Below are positions 45,340-54,095 of a stretch of DNA of 64,000 nt, piece after piece. Under the pieces are notes generated by a model, which saw nothing but the letters and a program-made list of their open reading frames with translations, did no database searches and was not told the origin of the DNA. Within the stretch, counting starts at the first letter, position 1. The number at the start of each line of letters is the position of its first letter. A program made the position numbers and the translations under genes. Source of the DNA: GM7GCV1 sp965222065 (GTDB lineage: Bacteria > Pseudomonadota > Gammaproteobacteria > Pseudomonadales > GM7GCV1); contig OZ244933.1 in NCBI GenBank assembly GCA_965222065.1, forward strand, positions 1,488,001-1,552,000. Reading direction: 5' to 3'.

Positions 45340-47241
45340 CTAGCCTGCTTTCATCTCTTCCAGCTCAAACCAGCGTTCTGTGGCCTGATCCAGCTTTCCC
45401 TGAAGCCGGGCCAATTCATCCAATACCGGCTGCGTCTTATCAAAAGACTGGTCATAGAACGACGGTTGCTCTATATCTTTCTGAATTTCGGCAATTTGTG
45501 CCTCGAGCCTTTCAATCTCGTCGGGCAACATATCCAGTTCTCGCTGAAACTTGTAGCTCAGCTTTACCGGCTTTCCGGAAGATTTGTCCGACGTTGGCTC
45601 TGGCGCCTTCTGCTCATTTTTCTTTAACGCAGCCGGGGTATCGGCAATCTTGAGATTCTTTCCCCTGGCTGCCCAAGCGGAGTATCCCCCTGCATATTCA
45701 ACCACCTTGCCATCGCCTTCAAATACGAGCGTGCTGGTCACGACATTGTCCAGGAAATCCCGGTCATGGCTCACCACAATCAAGGTGCCATTGAACTCCA
45801 CCAGCTTTTCCTCCAGAACCTCGAGCATCTCTACATCCAGGTCATTTGTCGGTTCGTCGAGTACCAGTAAGTTGTTGGGCTGCGTGAACAGCTTGGCCAG
45901 CAATACCCGGTTGCATTCGCCACCAGAGAGGTTGCGAACAGGTGTCATGGCCCGTTTGGGTGAAAACAGGAAATTCTTGAGATAACCGACAATGTGCCGG
46001 TCACGTCCATTTACCTTGATGTACTCCTTGCCGTTACCGACATTTTCGGCAACGGTCTTGTCCCACTCCAGTTCACGGCGTATCTGGTCAAAATAGCCAA
46101 TCACCAGGTTGGTACCCATCTTGATGGTGCCTTCATCCGGCGTTAACTGCCCAAGCAATATCTTTAATAGGGTACTCTTGCCCACCCCATTATTGCCTAT
46201 GAGACCAATCCGATCGCCCCGCATCAGGCGGATTTTGAATCCATCCAGCAACAGATTATCGCCATAGGCATGACGGACGCTGCGGGCTTCGATGACTTTG
46301 CGGCCACTCTCCTCGGCTTCAGAAATATGTATCTTCGCCTTGCCCTGACGCTTGATGCGTTTGGCTCGTTCCTCCCGCATCGCATGTAAGGCTCGCACAC
46401 GTCCCTCGTTGCGCGTTCGGCGGGCCTTGATACCTTGCCGAATCCAGTTCTCCTCTTGCTCCAGGCGCTTATCAAACAGGGCGTTGCGGGTATCTTCCTC
46501 TTCGTTGGCCTTTTCCTTAAGATCAAGATAATGACGGTAGGAGCCCGGCCAGCTAATCAGCTTTCCCCGGTCAATTTCAACAATGCGTGTGGCCAGTTTC
46601 TCCAGAAACGTCCGATCGTGGGTCACAAAAATCACACTGCCACGAAAACCCCGAACCACGTGCTCCAGCCACTCAATGGTGGAAATATCCAGATGGTTTG
46701 TGGGCTCGTCCAGCAGCAAAAGCTCGGGATTTGATACCAGCGCCCTGGCCAGGGCGACCCGACGACGCCAGCCGCCGGAAAGATCGGCCATCCTGCTTTC
46801 GGCTGGCAGCTCCAGCTGGCTGATGATAGTTTCCACCTGTTGATCCGGTTGCCAGCCGCCCCCGGCTTCTATTCTGGACTGAAGGGCCTCCAGATCCTTC
46901 AGGTCATTGCGATTGAGTGACTGATCACTGAGCTTCTTAAACTCTTCAATTAAGCGTATTTGTCGCGCAAGACCCTGTCGCACCACATCAAACACTTTTT
47001 CATTTTCACTCTCCGGAAGCTGCTGATCCAGTACACTGACACGCAAATTGTCCTTATACTGGACCTCGCCGCGATCGGGCTGATATTCGCCAGTGACAAT
47101 CTTCATCAGGGTCGATTTTCCCGTTCCATTACGGCCAATCAGGCACACACGTTCACCTGTTTCGACAGAAAAATCGGCATCGACAAGCAAAGGAGTATCG
47201 CCAAACTCTATGGAGATTTGGTCACAGCGAACTAGAGTCAT
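45340..47241 (-). CDS. uup: ABC-F family ATPase Uup
   Basis: A 633-residue soluble protein with two ATPase domains. Walker A boxes are LIGRNGTGKSTL and LIGNNGVGKSTL, and signature motifs are DLSGGWRRRVALA and NLSGGECNRVLLA. The linker region (about 240-290) holds the helical P-site-tRNA interaction motif, rich in Arg and Glu. A C-terminal coiled coil (about 555-630) typical of Uup can bind DNA. Uup is linked to ribosome function and to precise excision of transposons. It lacks membrane domains. Confidence 0.94.
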   Translation of the reverse strand: MTLVRCDQISIEFGDTPLLVDADFSVETGERVCLIGRNGTGKSTLMKIVTGEYQPDRGEVQYKDNLRVSVLDQQLPESENEKVFDVVRQGLARQIRLIEEFKKLSDQSLNRNDLKDLEALQSRIEAGGGWQPDQQVETIISQLELPAESRMADLSGGWRRRVALARALVSNPELLLLDEPTNHLDISTIEWLEHVVRGFRGSVIFVTHDRTFLEKLATRIVEIDRGKLISWPGSYRHYLDLKEKANEEEDTRNALFDKRLEQEENWIRQGIKARRTRNEGRVRALHAMREERAKRIKRQGKAKIHISEAEESGRKVIEARSVRHAYGDNLLLDGFKIRLMRGDRIGLIGNNGVGKSTLLKILLGQLTPDEGTIKMGTNLVIGYFDQIRRELEWDKTVAENVGNGKEYIKVNGRDRHIVGYLKNFLFSPKRAMTPVRNLSGGECNRVLLAKLFTQPNNLLVLDEPTNDLDVEMLEVLEEKLVEFNGTLIVVSHDRDFLDNVVTSTLVFEGDGKVVEYAGGYSAWAARGKNLKIADTPAALKKNEQKAPEPTSDKSSGKPVKLSYKFQRELDMLPDEIERLEAQIAEIQKDIEQPSFYDQSFDKTQPVLDELARLQGKLDQATERWFELEEMKAG

Positions 47242-47328
47242 TTATGGAAAATTGGGCAGTAAAGGCGCTATATTAACAGAGAGTTCAACCCCTCGTACCG
47301 GGGATCGTAACTTGCATGGCATTCAATC

Positions 47329-48144
47329 ATGACAAATGACGACAAAACACAAAATTCAAAAAAATCACCGGATGACAATGACTCAAATGAGTTAAGCCGG
47401 GAAGAAATTGATCAAATCAACTATGAGCGCAAAATTCGTGACCAGCAGGCCGCTGGTCGTAGAGTAACTCCATGGCACATCAATATTGCCGCTGTGGTTT
47501 TGTGCGTTATCGGTCTGCTTTACGCTATCCCCCGCATGCTCTGGGTAAGCCAGGAAGAAGTCAGTGACTATGTTCCCCTGGATGAGCGAGTACCGGAAGA
47601 GAATGCCGAGGAAATTCTCCCTCCCTTACCGAACGAACAACGCGTTTTTCTTGATGATGGTCTGGAAAACGGCTCTACCGCAGAGCCGGCACCCATGCCC
47701 ACACCTCCCGCCCAACCATCTGTCGAGGCTGACCCTGTGCCGGGCGAGCAGCGAAGCAGTTCATTAACCACAGATCAACAAAACATAGAACAGCTGCTGC
47801 CTGAAAGTGAAATCATCAGTACGCTGGAGCAATGGGCGCAACAGTGGTCCAACCAGAATGTCAGTGGCTATCTGGATCACTACGCCAGTTCCTTTATTTC
47901 AGAAAACGGCCAAGACAAGGCCGCATGGGGTGCCTACCGCGAGCCCAGAATCATTTCACCCGAATGGATTGAAGTGGAAATTACCGACCTGGAAATTGAA
48001 TTTACCGACACCTATAACGCCGAGGCCGATTTTCTGCAAATCTACAACGCCTCCAATTACAGTGATGAAAGTTTCAAGCGCTTGATCCTTGTCCGGGAAT
48101 CCGGCCAATGGAAAATTCACAGGGAGCTCTCAGTCGATATCTGA
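47329..48144 (+). CDS. Membrane-anchored protein with C-terminal NTF2-like (Cds6-type) domain
   Basis: A 271-residue bitopic protein. A hydrophilic N-terminus (Lys, Asp, Asn rich) is followed by one helix (about 49-67, WHINIAAVVLCVIGLLYAI), a Pro/Glu-rich linker (about 75-150) and a C-terminal NTF2-like fold with LEQWAQQWSNQNVSGYLDHYA and KRLILVRESGQWKIHREL, in short WSNQNVSGYLDHYA and SGQWKIHRE. This last domain resembles the C-terminal domain of Cds6/YkuD-type L,D-transpeptidases but has no catalytic Cys domain with it. Its function is unknown; a periplasmic binding role is possible. It diverges from uup. Confidence 0.7.
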   Translation: MTNDDKTQNSKKSPDDNDSNELSREEIDQINYERKIRDQQAAGRRVTPWHINIAAVVLCVIGLLYAIPRMLWVSQEEVSDYVPLDERVPEENAEEILPPLPNEQRVFLDDGLENGSTAEPAPMPTPPAQPSVEADPVPGEQRSSSLTTDQQNIEQLLPESEIISTLEQWAQQWSNQNVSGYLDHYASSFISENGQDKAAWGAYREPRIISPEWIEVEITDLEIEFTDTYNAEADFLQIYNASNYSDESFKRLILVRESGQWKIHRELSVDI

Positions 48145-48251
48145 CAAGGCTTGTAAAATGGGCCGCAATAACAACCAGTTACGCTTGTTAAATCACTCCA
48201 AAGCCTCTAGAGTGCGCGCTCCTTTTTTTGTGAAAACCAAGGTGAGTAACC

Positions 48252-48665
48252 ATGCAACTCGAAAAGAAAACTGAATCCCACAAGATTTACAAGCGCAACG
48301 ATGGCCGTTTTGCTGTAAAAACCCTAAAGGGTCAACCGGTAAATGGCGATGAAAAAGTCGCTGTACTGATTGAGGCTGGCCTGATTACAGCGCCAGAGCC
48401 CAAGGCCGAGCCCGCTCCGGAGCCGGAAGAGGCAGCAACCGAAGAAGCTGTAGCTGAAGCCCCAGCCGAAGAAGAGGCTCCAGCAGAAGAAGCACCTGCT
48501 GAAGAAGAAGCACCTGCTGAAGAAGAAGCTCCTGCTGAAGAAGAAGCTCCTGCTGAAGAAGCTCCTGCTGAAGAAGCTCCTGCTGAAGAAGAAGCTCCTG
48601 CTGAAGAAGAAGCTCCTGCTGAAGAAGAAGCTCCTGCTGAAGAGTCTGAAGACAAGGAAAAGTAA
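48252..48665 (+). CDS. Small protein with conserved N-terminus and acidic Ala-Pro-Glu repeat tail
   Basis: A 137-residue protein. Residues 1-45 form a compact basic domain (SHKIYKRNDGRFAVKTLKG, ending with VLIEAGLI). The rest (about 46-137) is acidic and disordered, with 11 copies of APAEE or APAEEE (residues 70-131) and a SEDKEK end. No function is known to me. The charge pattern (basic head, acidic tail) and the lack of a signal peptide suggest a cytoplasmic protein, perhaps nucleic-acid- or ribosome-associated. A clear terminator follows. The repeats change length in steps of five or six residues, so unequal recombination would stay in frame. Confidence 0.75.
   Translation: MQLEKKTESHKIYKRNDGRFAVKTLKGQPVNGDEKVAVLIEAGLITAPEPKAEPAPEPEEAATEEAVAEAPAEEEAPAEEAPAEEEAPAEEEAPAEEEAPAEEAPAEEAPAEEEAPAEEEAPAEEEAPAEESEDKEK
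48459..48644 (+). repeat. 15/18-bp tandem coding repeat (APAEE/APAEEE)
   Basis: Eleven tandem units of 15 or 18 bp, most reading close to GCTCCTGCTGAAGAA(GAA). The last seven units are nearly identical at DNA level, while the first ones use other codons (GCCCCAGCC, GCTCCAGCA), so the 3' part probably expanded most recently. All units keep the frame. Confidence 0.9.
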
Positions 48666-48683
48666 ACCTTGCTCTCTTAAATC

Positions 48684-48708
48684 AAGGCGGCCATTGGCCG
48701 CCTTTTTT
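48684..48708 (+). terminator. Intrinsic terminator after the repeat-protein gene
   Basis: AAGGCGGCC (48684-48692) pairs with GGCCGCCTT (48696-48704) around ATT and runs into TTTTTT (to 48708). It ends the transcript of the acidic-repeat gene 19 bp after its stop. Confidence 0.88.
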
Positions 48709-48788
48709 ATGTCTGTAAAATGCCTGCCCGCGCTGGATTCTCAACCAATGTTCATTTTTTCAGGCCAGTAAATCGCTAGAATGGCTTA

Positions 48789-49247
48789 ATGGCTAGCCAA
48801 ATCAAATCAAAACTTCGATACATATTTAAGGAAACAGCGATTGTCGCTGTTATGTTCGCTGTCATTTTTTTTGGCGGCAAGCAGGTGCAAATATGGCTTG
48901 GCCAAAAAGCACTGGATGAGACTGGAATCGCCTTCCAGTCTTACGAAACTGCCATTGAGGAAGCCTCAGCCTCGGGCAAACCTGTGCTGCTGGAATTTGG
49001 AGCCGTATGGTGTGGCAGTTGTCGCAAGCTCAATACACAGGTGATGGCCGATGAGCGGGTTCGCGATAAAATCCACCAAAATTACGTCGCCGCCCACGTG
49101 GAGTGGACCGCCGAGGAAGACCGGCCGATTTTTCAGCATTTTGGCGTTGAATCCTTTCCACAGATTATCATCATGAATCCCGATTCCGGAGAATACCGCC
49201 GGCTGCCCATCACCTTTGAGCCCGAACAGTTTCTGGAATTAATCTAG
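48789..49247 (+). CDS. Membrane-anchored thioredoxin-like protein
   Basis: A 152-residue protein with an N-terminal helix (about 16-30, TAIVAVMFAVIFFGG) and a periplasmic thioredoxin fold. The active site is WCGSCR (residues 74-79), with LLEFGAVWC before it and the cis-Pro loop ESFPQIII later. The family includes DsbD-tail and DUF255-like thiol reductases, so a role in periplasmic disulfide reduction or in repair of cysteine-containing proteins is likely. It is expressed alone, after a terminator, and converges on dtd. Confidence 0.85.
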   Translation: MASQIKSKLRYIFKETAIVAVMFAVIFFGGKQVQIWLGQKALDETGIAFQSYETAIEEASASGKPVLLEFGAVWCGSCRKLNTQVMADERVRDKIHQNYVAAHVEWTAEEDRPIFQHFGVESFPQIIIMNPDSGEYRRLPITFEPEQFLELI

Positions 49248-49274
49248 TCAGTTATTCCAATTCCAGCTAACCGG

Positions 49275-49715
49275 CTATTCCGCTTCCAGCAAAAACGTTA
49301 CCGGTCCGTCATTGACCAGGCTCACCTGCATATCTGCCGAAAAAACGCCGGTTTCCACGTTGGATAAATGTGTTTTGCAACAGCGGACAAAGTATTCGTA
49401 AATCGCTTTGGCCTGTTCTGGCGGTGCAGCACTGGTAAAGCTGGGGCGGCGTCCTTTGCGGGTATCGGCTGATAGTGTGAATTGGGAAACCACCAGAATA
49501 TCGCCATCTATGTCTTTTAGCCCCAGATTCATCCTTCCCTGTTCATCGGCAAAAATACGATACCCGACAACGCGCTCGGCCAGCTTCTCAGCCACTGATT
49601 CCTGATCATCCCTGTCCACGCCGAGCAGCACCAGTAATCCCTGGCCTATTTCTCCAACCTTTTTCCCCTCAACCTCAACATGAGCATGACGAACTCGTTG
49701 AATCAGCGCTTTCAT
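49275..49715 (-). CDS. dtd: D-aminoacyl-tRNA deacylase
   Basis: A 146-residue enzyme that hydrolyses D-aminoacyl-tRNA and so removes mischarged D-amino acids. MKALIQRVRHAHVEVEGKKVG opens it as in the family, and the two active-site motifs are SQFTLSADTRKGRRPSF (with SQFTL) and the C-terminal NDGPVTF cross-subunit Gly-cisPro loop. The last residues LLEAE differ from the usual WLQV-type ending but leave the motif intact. Confidence 0.96.
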   Translation of the reverse strand: MKALIQRVRHAHVEVEGKKVGEIGQGLLVLLGVDRDDQESVAEKLAERVVGYRIFADEQGRMNLGLKDIDGDILVVSQFTLSADTRKGRRPSFTSAAPPEQAKAIYEYFVRCCKTHLSNVETGVFSADMQVSLVNDGPVTFLLEAE

Positions 49716-49783
49716 TTATTTGGTGTTCCACATTTTTTTACAACTCTATATTCTGGGCGAACTGAAACAGGAGTTTGAACCAT

Positions 49784-50365
49784 ATGTCTGCCAGTAACCA
49801 TATTCATCGCTGTGACTGGTGCGAAGGAAGCGATATCTATCAGGATTATCACGATGTCGAGTGGGGCTCCCCGCTTTATGATGATCAAAAACTATTTGAA
49901 TTCCTGATATTGGAAGGTGCCCAGGCCGGTCTTTCCTGGATAACCGTCCTGAAAAAACGCGAAGGTTACCGACAGGCTTTTGATCAATTCGACCCAATAA
50001 AAATAGCCGGTTATGACCAGGACAAGCTTTACAGCCTGTCCCAGAACCCGGAAATTATTCGCAACCGCCTTAAAATCGCCTCTGCGGTACAAAATGCCCA
50101 GGCCTATTTGCGAATCACCCAATCAGGCACCTTCGCCGACTATCTGTGGCAATTTGTTGGCGGCCAGCCCAAACAAAACCAGTGGCGAACACTCGCCGAA
50201 GTGCCTGCGGAAACGGCAGAATCAAATGCCATGAGCAAGCAGCTGCGCAAAGACGGGTTTAATTTTGTCGGACCAACCATCTGCTATGCGTTCATGCAAG
50301 CCACGGGCATGGTCAACGACCACCTCACAAACTGCTTTCGCTATGCTGAGCTTGGCGGGCGATAA
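49784..50365 (+). CDS. tag: DNA-3-methyladenine glycosylase I
   Basis: A 193-residue base-excision enzyme that removes 3-methyladenine. The ATG at 49784 is chosen over a TTG at 49775 because AGGAG (49769-49773) is ten bases upstream of it. The HhH zinc-binding glycosylase has the N-terminal RCDWCEGSD...HDVEWG zinc motif, the base-pocket FEFLILEGAQAGLSW and the C-terminal NDHLTNCFRY with the last ligand. It is followed by yciA after 44 bp. Confidence 0.95.
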   Translation: MSASNHIHRCDWCEGSDIYQDYHDVEWGSPLYDDQKLFEFLILEGAQAGLSWITVLKKREGYRQAFDQFDPIKIAGYDQDKLYSLSQNPEIIRNRLKIASAVQNAQAYLRITQSGTFADYLWQFVGGQPKQNQWRTLAEVPAETAESNAMSKQLRKDGFNFVGPTICYAFMQATGMVNDHLTNCFRYAELGGR

Positions 50366-50409
50366 ATCGGGGTTAATATACCCTCTACTGTAAGTACTTG
50401 GGAGCAACT

Positions 50410-50808
50410 ATGTCTGGCGAAGAACCACACGGCGAACTACTTTTACGCACCCTGGCCATGCCGGCCAATACCAATGCCAACGGCGATATTTTTGGCGGCT
50501 GGGTCATGTCGCAGATGGATATTGCGGGAGGCATCCTGGCCAAGGAAATCTCCATGGGCAGAATAGCTACTATTGCTGCGGATCAGATGAAGTTTATTGA
50601 GCCGGTTGCCGTTGGCGATACCGTTTGCTGTTATGGTCAGGTAACCAAAATAGGCAATACGTCCATCGCCATTGCTCTGGAAGTCTGGGTACACAAAAGC
50701 TATGCCCCAACCGATGGCGAGCGTTTGCGACGCAAGGTTACCGAAGCGATCTTTACCTACGTGGCAATCGACGACAACGGGAAAAAACGGCCAGTGCCCA
50801 AGAATTAA
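50410..50808 (+). CDS. yciA: Acyl-CoA thioesterase, YciA family
   Basis: A 132-residue hotdog-fold thioesterase. The ATG at 50410 has GGGAG about six bases upstream, so a TTG at 50398 is rejected. The hallmark TNANGDIFGGWVMSQMD holds the catalytic Asp (NGDIFGGW), and VWVHKSYAP lies in the second hotdog strand. It hydrolyses short to long acyl-CoAs, controlling CoA pools. It follows tag and precedes a 190-bp gap without a gene. Confidence 0.93.
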   Translation: MSGEEPHGELLLRTLAMPANTNANGDIFGGWVMSQMDIAGGILAKEISMGRIATIAADQMKFIEPVAVGDTVCCYGQVTKIGNTSIAIALEVWVHKSYAPTDGERLRRKVTEAIFTYVAIDDNGKKRPVPKN

Positions 50809-50998
50809 GATTGATAGTCGTTAGATTAGTACAGACAAAATATTCCCTTTGCCAGCCTGTCGACTGCTCTCCAGCGGATAAGCCCGAAACAAAACTGTGC
50901 CCTGACCAGGTGGCTTGCCTTTAATTCAAACGAATAGCGTCACTATTGATGTAGCACAATGGAAATAAAATACCGGGCAATTGCATTTATAATGTTTA

Positions 50999-51907
50999 TC
51001 AACCTTCGTTGATAATTGCATATTGTTCAGCAAAAAATTCTATTAGAGCCCGAATAGATGGCAGCATCCCACGCCTGCTTGGAAATGCAAAGTGTATAAC
51101 CTCCCTTCGAGGCTCCCAATCAGGGAGCAGTGATATCAAAGTCCCTTTTTCTGTCTCGTGTCGCAACATTAATAATGGCAGTTGAACAACGCCCACACCT
51201 GCCATAGCAGCTTCCTTTAAAGCATACATATCAGTAGTTACATAGCGTGGATTAAAAGTTATTTTCCTTGTTTCACCGGTTCCATCTTTTAAGATCCAGG
51301 CATGTAACTCATTTGGTGTCGATCGGCTTAAGCCAGGCCAGTTCTTAAGCTCTTCGGGATTGTTGGGCAAACCATTCATCCGTTCAACCAAATCCGGACT
51401 CGCAACCAGACACTGCCCTCTATCGGATAATACCCTTACTACAAGGTCCGTATCCTCAAGTGGGAATGGTCGAACCCGCAATGCTATATCGACACCTTCA
51501 TTCAGAAGGTCCACCCGCCTGTTAGTTGCTTCAAGATGAATATTTACACGGGGATATTGAGACATGAACTTAGCCAAGATTCTTCCCGCGTGGAAATGCA
51601 GCAATCCCACAGGACATGTCATTTTGATATTACCAGCAGGCTCTGCTTGCAACTGATCAACGGACTCTTGAGCTGCTTCAGCCTCAACTAACATTGCCAA
51701 ACAATGTTCAAGATACAATCTGCCAACATCTGTCACACGAAAGCTACGAGATGAACGCTGGATTAAACGCACGCCAAGTCGTTCCTCCAACAATTTAATA
51801 CGACGACTAAGCCTGGACTTGGCAATTCCGAGCTTCCGACCCGCTGGAGTAAACCCGCCGTACTCAACCACTTTTACGAAAAAATATAGGTCGTTTAGAT
51901 CGTGCAT
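50999..51907 (-). CDS. LysR-family transcriptional regulator of the adjacent YcaC-like gene
   Basis: A 302-residue LysR-type regulator. The DNA-binding domain (residues 1-60) has FVKVVEYGGFTPAGRKLGIAKSRLSRRIKLLEERLGVRLIQRSSR, in short GIAKSRLSRRI and LGVRLIQRSSR. A substrate-binding-like domain follows (about 90-295). Codon use in this gene and the next is more AT-rich than in neighbouring genes, which suggests they travelled together. It diverges from ycaC across 124 bp with an inverted repeat. Confidence 0.9.
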   Translation of the reverse strand: MHDLNDLYFFVKVVEYGGFTPAGRKLGIAKSRLSRRIKLLEERLGVRLIQRSSRSFRVTDVGRLYLEHCLAMLVEAEAAQESVDQLQAEPAGNIKMTCPVGLLHFHAGRILAKFMSQYPRVNIHLEATNRRVDLLNEGVDIALRVRPFPLEDTDLVVRVLSDRGQCLVASPDLVERMNGLPNNPEELKNWPGLSRSTPNELHAWILKDGTGETRKITFNPRYVTTDMYALKEAAMAGVGVVQLPLLMLRHETEKGTLISLLPDWEPRREVIHFAFPSRRGMLPSIRALIEFFAEQYAIINEG

Positions 51908-51930
51908 CCGATGGCCTTTCTATTGATTAT

Positions 51931-51948
51931 CGTTCTATAGGAAGAACG
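51931..51948. promoter_or_regulatory. Candidate LysR operator between the regulator and ycaC
   Basis: CGTTCT (51931-51936) is mirrored by AGAACG (51943-51948) across six bases. It lies 24 bp upstream of the regulator start and 83 bp before ycaC, where autoregulating LysR proteins usually bind. Confidence 0.45.
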
Positions 51949-52031
51949 CTGCGTCGAATTTTAGTGGACTACACCAATTAACGCGACTTATTTAGACTTT
52001 TCAGAAAGCTCAAAACTGTAAGGAGTTAATT

Positions 52032-52658
52032 ATGGGTAAACTGTACACACGTCTTGATAAAGCAAACGCCGCGGTACTTTTAGTAGATCACCAGACTGGA
52101 TTACTGTCCCTGGTTCGGGATATTGATCCTGATCGATTCAAAAATAATGTACTGGCACTTGCTGATCTCGCAAAGTATTTCAATCTTCCTACCATTCTCA
52201 CGACCAGCTTTGAAAATGGCCCTAATGGACCTCTGGTTCCTGAATTAAAAGAGACTTTTCCGGACGCACCATTCATTGCAAGGCCAGGGCAGATTAACGC
52301 ATGGGATAACGAAGAATTCGTAGAAGCTGTGAAAGCTACCGGCAAAAAGCAATTAATTATCGCCGGTGTGGTTACTGAGGTTTGTGTTGCCTTCCCAACA
52401 CTTTCGGCTCTGGCTGAAGATTTCGATGTATTCGTTGTTACCGACGCTTCGGGCACTTTCAATGCGCTGACACGCGATTCTGCATGGGATCGAATGTCTG
52501 CATCGGGGGCTCAGTTAATAACCTGGTTCGGTGTAGCCTGTGAGTTACATAGAGATTGGCGAAACGATGTCGAAGGACTGGGACAGCTATTTGCAAATCA
52601 TATTCCTGATTATCGTAATTTGATCAACAGCTACAACACACTAACTGAAGCCAAATGA
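52032..52658 (+). CDS. YcaC-like isochorismatase-family hydrolase
   Basis: A 208-residue cysteine hydrolase of the isochorismatase superfamily. It has the triad Asp at D19 (LLVDHQTG), the RPGQINAWDN segment and the nucleophile C118 (GVVTEVCVAFPTLSA). YcaC members form octamers and their substrate is unknown. AGGAG (52021-52025) is a good ribosome site. The LysR gene next door is the likely regulator, and many such pairs respond to toxic or aromatic compounds. Confidence 0.88.
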   Translation: MGKLYTRLDKANAAVLLVDHQTGLLSLVRDIDPDRFKNNVLALADLAKYFNLPTILTTSFENGPNGPLVPELKETFPDAPFIARPGQINAWDNEEFVEAVKATGKKQLIIAGVVTEVCVAFPTLSALAEDFDVFVVTDASGTFNALTRDSAWDRMSASGAQLITWFGVACELHRDWRNDVEGLGQLFANHIPDYRNLINSYNTLTEAK

Positions 52659-52664
52659 ACATAA

Positions 52665-52693
52665 CCAGCACCCGGCTTGTGGTCGGGTGCTGG
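52665..52693 (+). terminator. Hairpin after ycaC, possible terminator
   Basis: CCAGCACCCG (52665-52674) pairs perfectly with CGGGTGCTGG (52684-52693) across nine bases. No T tract follows, so it could be a Rho-linked or mRNA-stabilising hairpin instead. Confidence 0.5.
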
Positions 52694-52867
52694 AGCACAC
52701 CGCAGCTAACTTGCACCCTGCCTATCAAAGAGAGAAGACATAGACAGCTTTCAGGTCACTGACCCGTCGGCCAGGCGGCACCCTTTTATTCGTCATACTA
52801 ATTGCCTACCATGAATACAGGCCGAATGATTAGTGGCTTTTTTTCAATTAACAGATCAGGAGGGTCT

Positions 52868-53293
52868 ATGAAACGTACAGGTTCAGCTATCTGGCAAGGC
52901 GGATTGAAAGACGGTAAGGGTGAGCTCACCACTGAAAGTGGCGTGCTTTCCAACACCAAATATGGCTTCCAAACGCGCTTCGAAGATGCACCCGGCACCA
53001 ACCCGGAAGAACTGATTGCCGCGGCCCATGCCGGCTGCTTCTCCATGGCGCTATCAAAGATACTGGGGGAAGCCGATCTAATTCCGGAGAAAATCGACAC
53101 CAAGGCCCACGTCACCCTGGACAAAACAGACGATGGTTTCTCCATCACCAAAATACATCTCGACCTGACGGCAAAAGTACCTGGAACGGACCAGGCACAG
53201 TTCGATGAGCTGGCTCAAAAAGCCAAAGTAGGCTGCCCGGTTTCCAAGGTACTGAATGCGGAAATCACATTGGATGCCAGGCTGGAAAACTGA
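52868..53293 (+). CDS. osmC: OsmC-family peroxiredoxin (organic hydroperoxide reductase)
   Basis: A 141-residue protein. The ATG at 52868 (MKRTGSAIW) has AGGAGGG upstream, so the longer frame from 52802 is rejected. The redox cysteines are C57 in AAAHAGCFSMAL and C123 in KVGCPVSKVL, as in OsmC/Ohr enzymes. It reduces organic hydroperoxides using lipoyl or thiol reductants. Sequence features (AIWQGGLKDGKGELTTESG) point to OsmC rather than Ohr. It stands alone. Confidence 0.92.
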   Translation: MKRTGSAIWQGGLKDGKGELTTESGVLSNTKYGFQTRFEDAPGTNPEELIAAAHAGCFSMALSKILGEADLIPEKIDTKAHVTLDKTDDGFSITKIHLDLTAKVPGTDQAQFDELAQKAKVGCPVSKVLNAEITLDARLEN

Positions 53294-53437
53294 CATCTGA
53301 CGATACCGTATATGCAGAACGCCCTTCGGACGACTTTGTCGTTCCCTGGGCTCTCGTCGCCCGGGTTTCCTAAGTACATGCAATGGCCTGCCTGTGGCTT
53401 CTGTAACAAGGACGTCCCTTGTCTTCCCTAATAATAT

Positions 53438-54025
53438 ATGACCAGCAATCGCATTCCCCTATGGATTAAACTGGCCTATACCTTCATGGCTTGCATTATT
53501 GTGCTGGTCTACTGGCGTGATCTCGGTCCGTCTAATTTTTTATGGTTTTCCGATATCGCCTTGATCGTTATGGTCCCCGCGTTGTGGCTGGAAAGTCGTT
53601 TTCTCGCGAGCACCATGGCTGTTGGTGTGTTGTTTCTTGAACTGAGCTGGGTTCTCGATTTTATACTGGGCGGCAACCTGACCCACATAGCCGCCTATAT
53701 GTATACCGACGATACCGAGTGGTATATCCGTTTTCTCTCGGGTGCATTTCACCTGGCTTTACCACCTGTACTACTTTTGATGCTATACCGATACGGCTAC
53801 GATCGCCGCGCCCTACCCGTACAGAGTTTAATTGCACTGGTAGTAGTGCCGATTACACGATTAATTACGGAGCCTTCGAAAAACATCAATTGGGTTTACG
53901 GCCTCGCAGAACCACAAAACTGGCTGCCCGCGCCGCTGTATCTCGTTCTGCTGTTATTGGTACTTATTGTTGGAGTCTATCTTCCATCACACCTTTTATT
54001 TCTAAGATTTTTTCCCAAAAAATAG
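53438..54025 (+). CDS. Multi-pass membrane protein of unknown function
   Basis: A 195-residue protein with six probable helices and little else: hydrophobic segments at about 9-24, 34-50, 58-78, 98-118, 128-145 and 165-190. Conserved-looking loops contain Trp and Asp (YWRDLGPSNFLWFSDIAL and TEPSKNINWVYGLAEPQNWLP, in short NINWVYGL). I do not know the function. The start has no strong ribosome site. A 144-bp gap with no gene separates it from osmC. Confidence 0.65.
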   Translation: MTSNRIPLWIKLAYTFMACIIVLVYWRDLGPSNFLWFSDIALIVMVPALWLESRFLASTMAVGVLFLELSWVLDFILGGNLTHIAAYMYTDDTEWYIRFLSGAFHLALPPVLLLMLYRYGYDRRALPVQSLIALVVVPITRLITEPSKNINWVYGLAEPQNWLPAPLYLVLLLLVLIVGVYLPSHLLFLRFFPKK

Positions 54026-54095
54026 ACGAAGCTTGAATTATTAATTAATGGCGTCAAACCAGGCAGGGCCATACTGCTCCCTCGTCTTTATCCTG

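Noticed and set aside
48459..48644. CRISPR-like array
   Set aside because: The repeated 15/18-bp units have no unique spacers and are in-frame coding repeats.
48332..48655. 107-residue Ser/Ala/Gly-rich frame on the minus strand opposite the repeat gene
   Set aside because: It is the reverse reading of the APAEE repeat, has no ribosome site, and the plus-strand gene has a ribosome site, a conserved head and a terminator.
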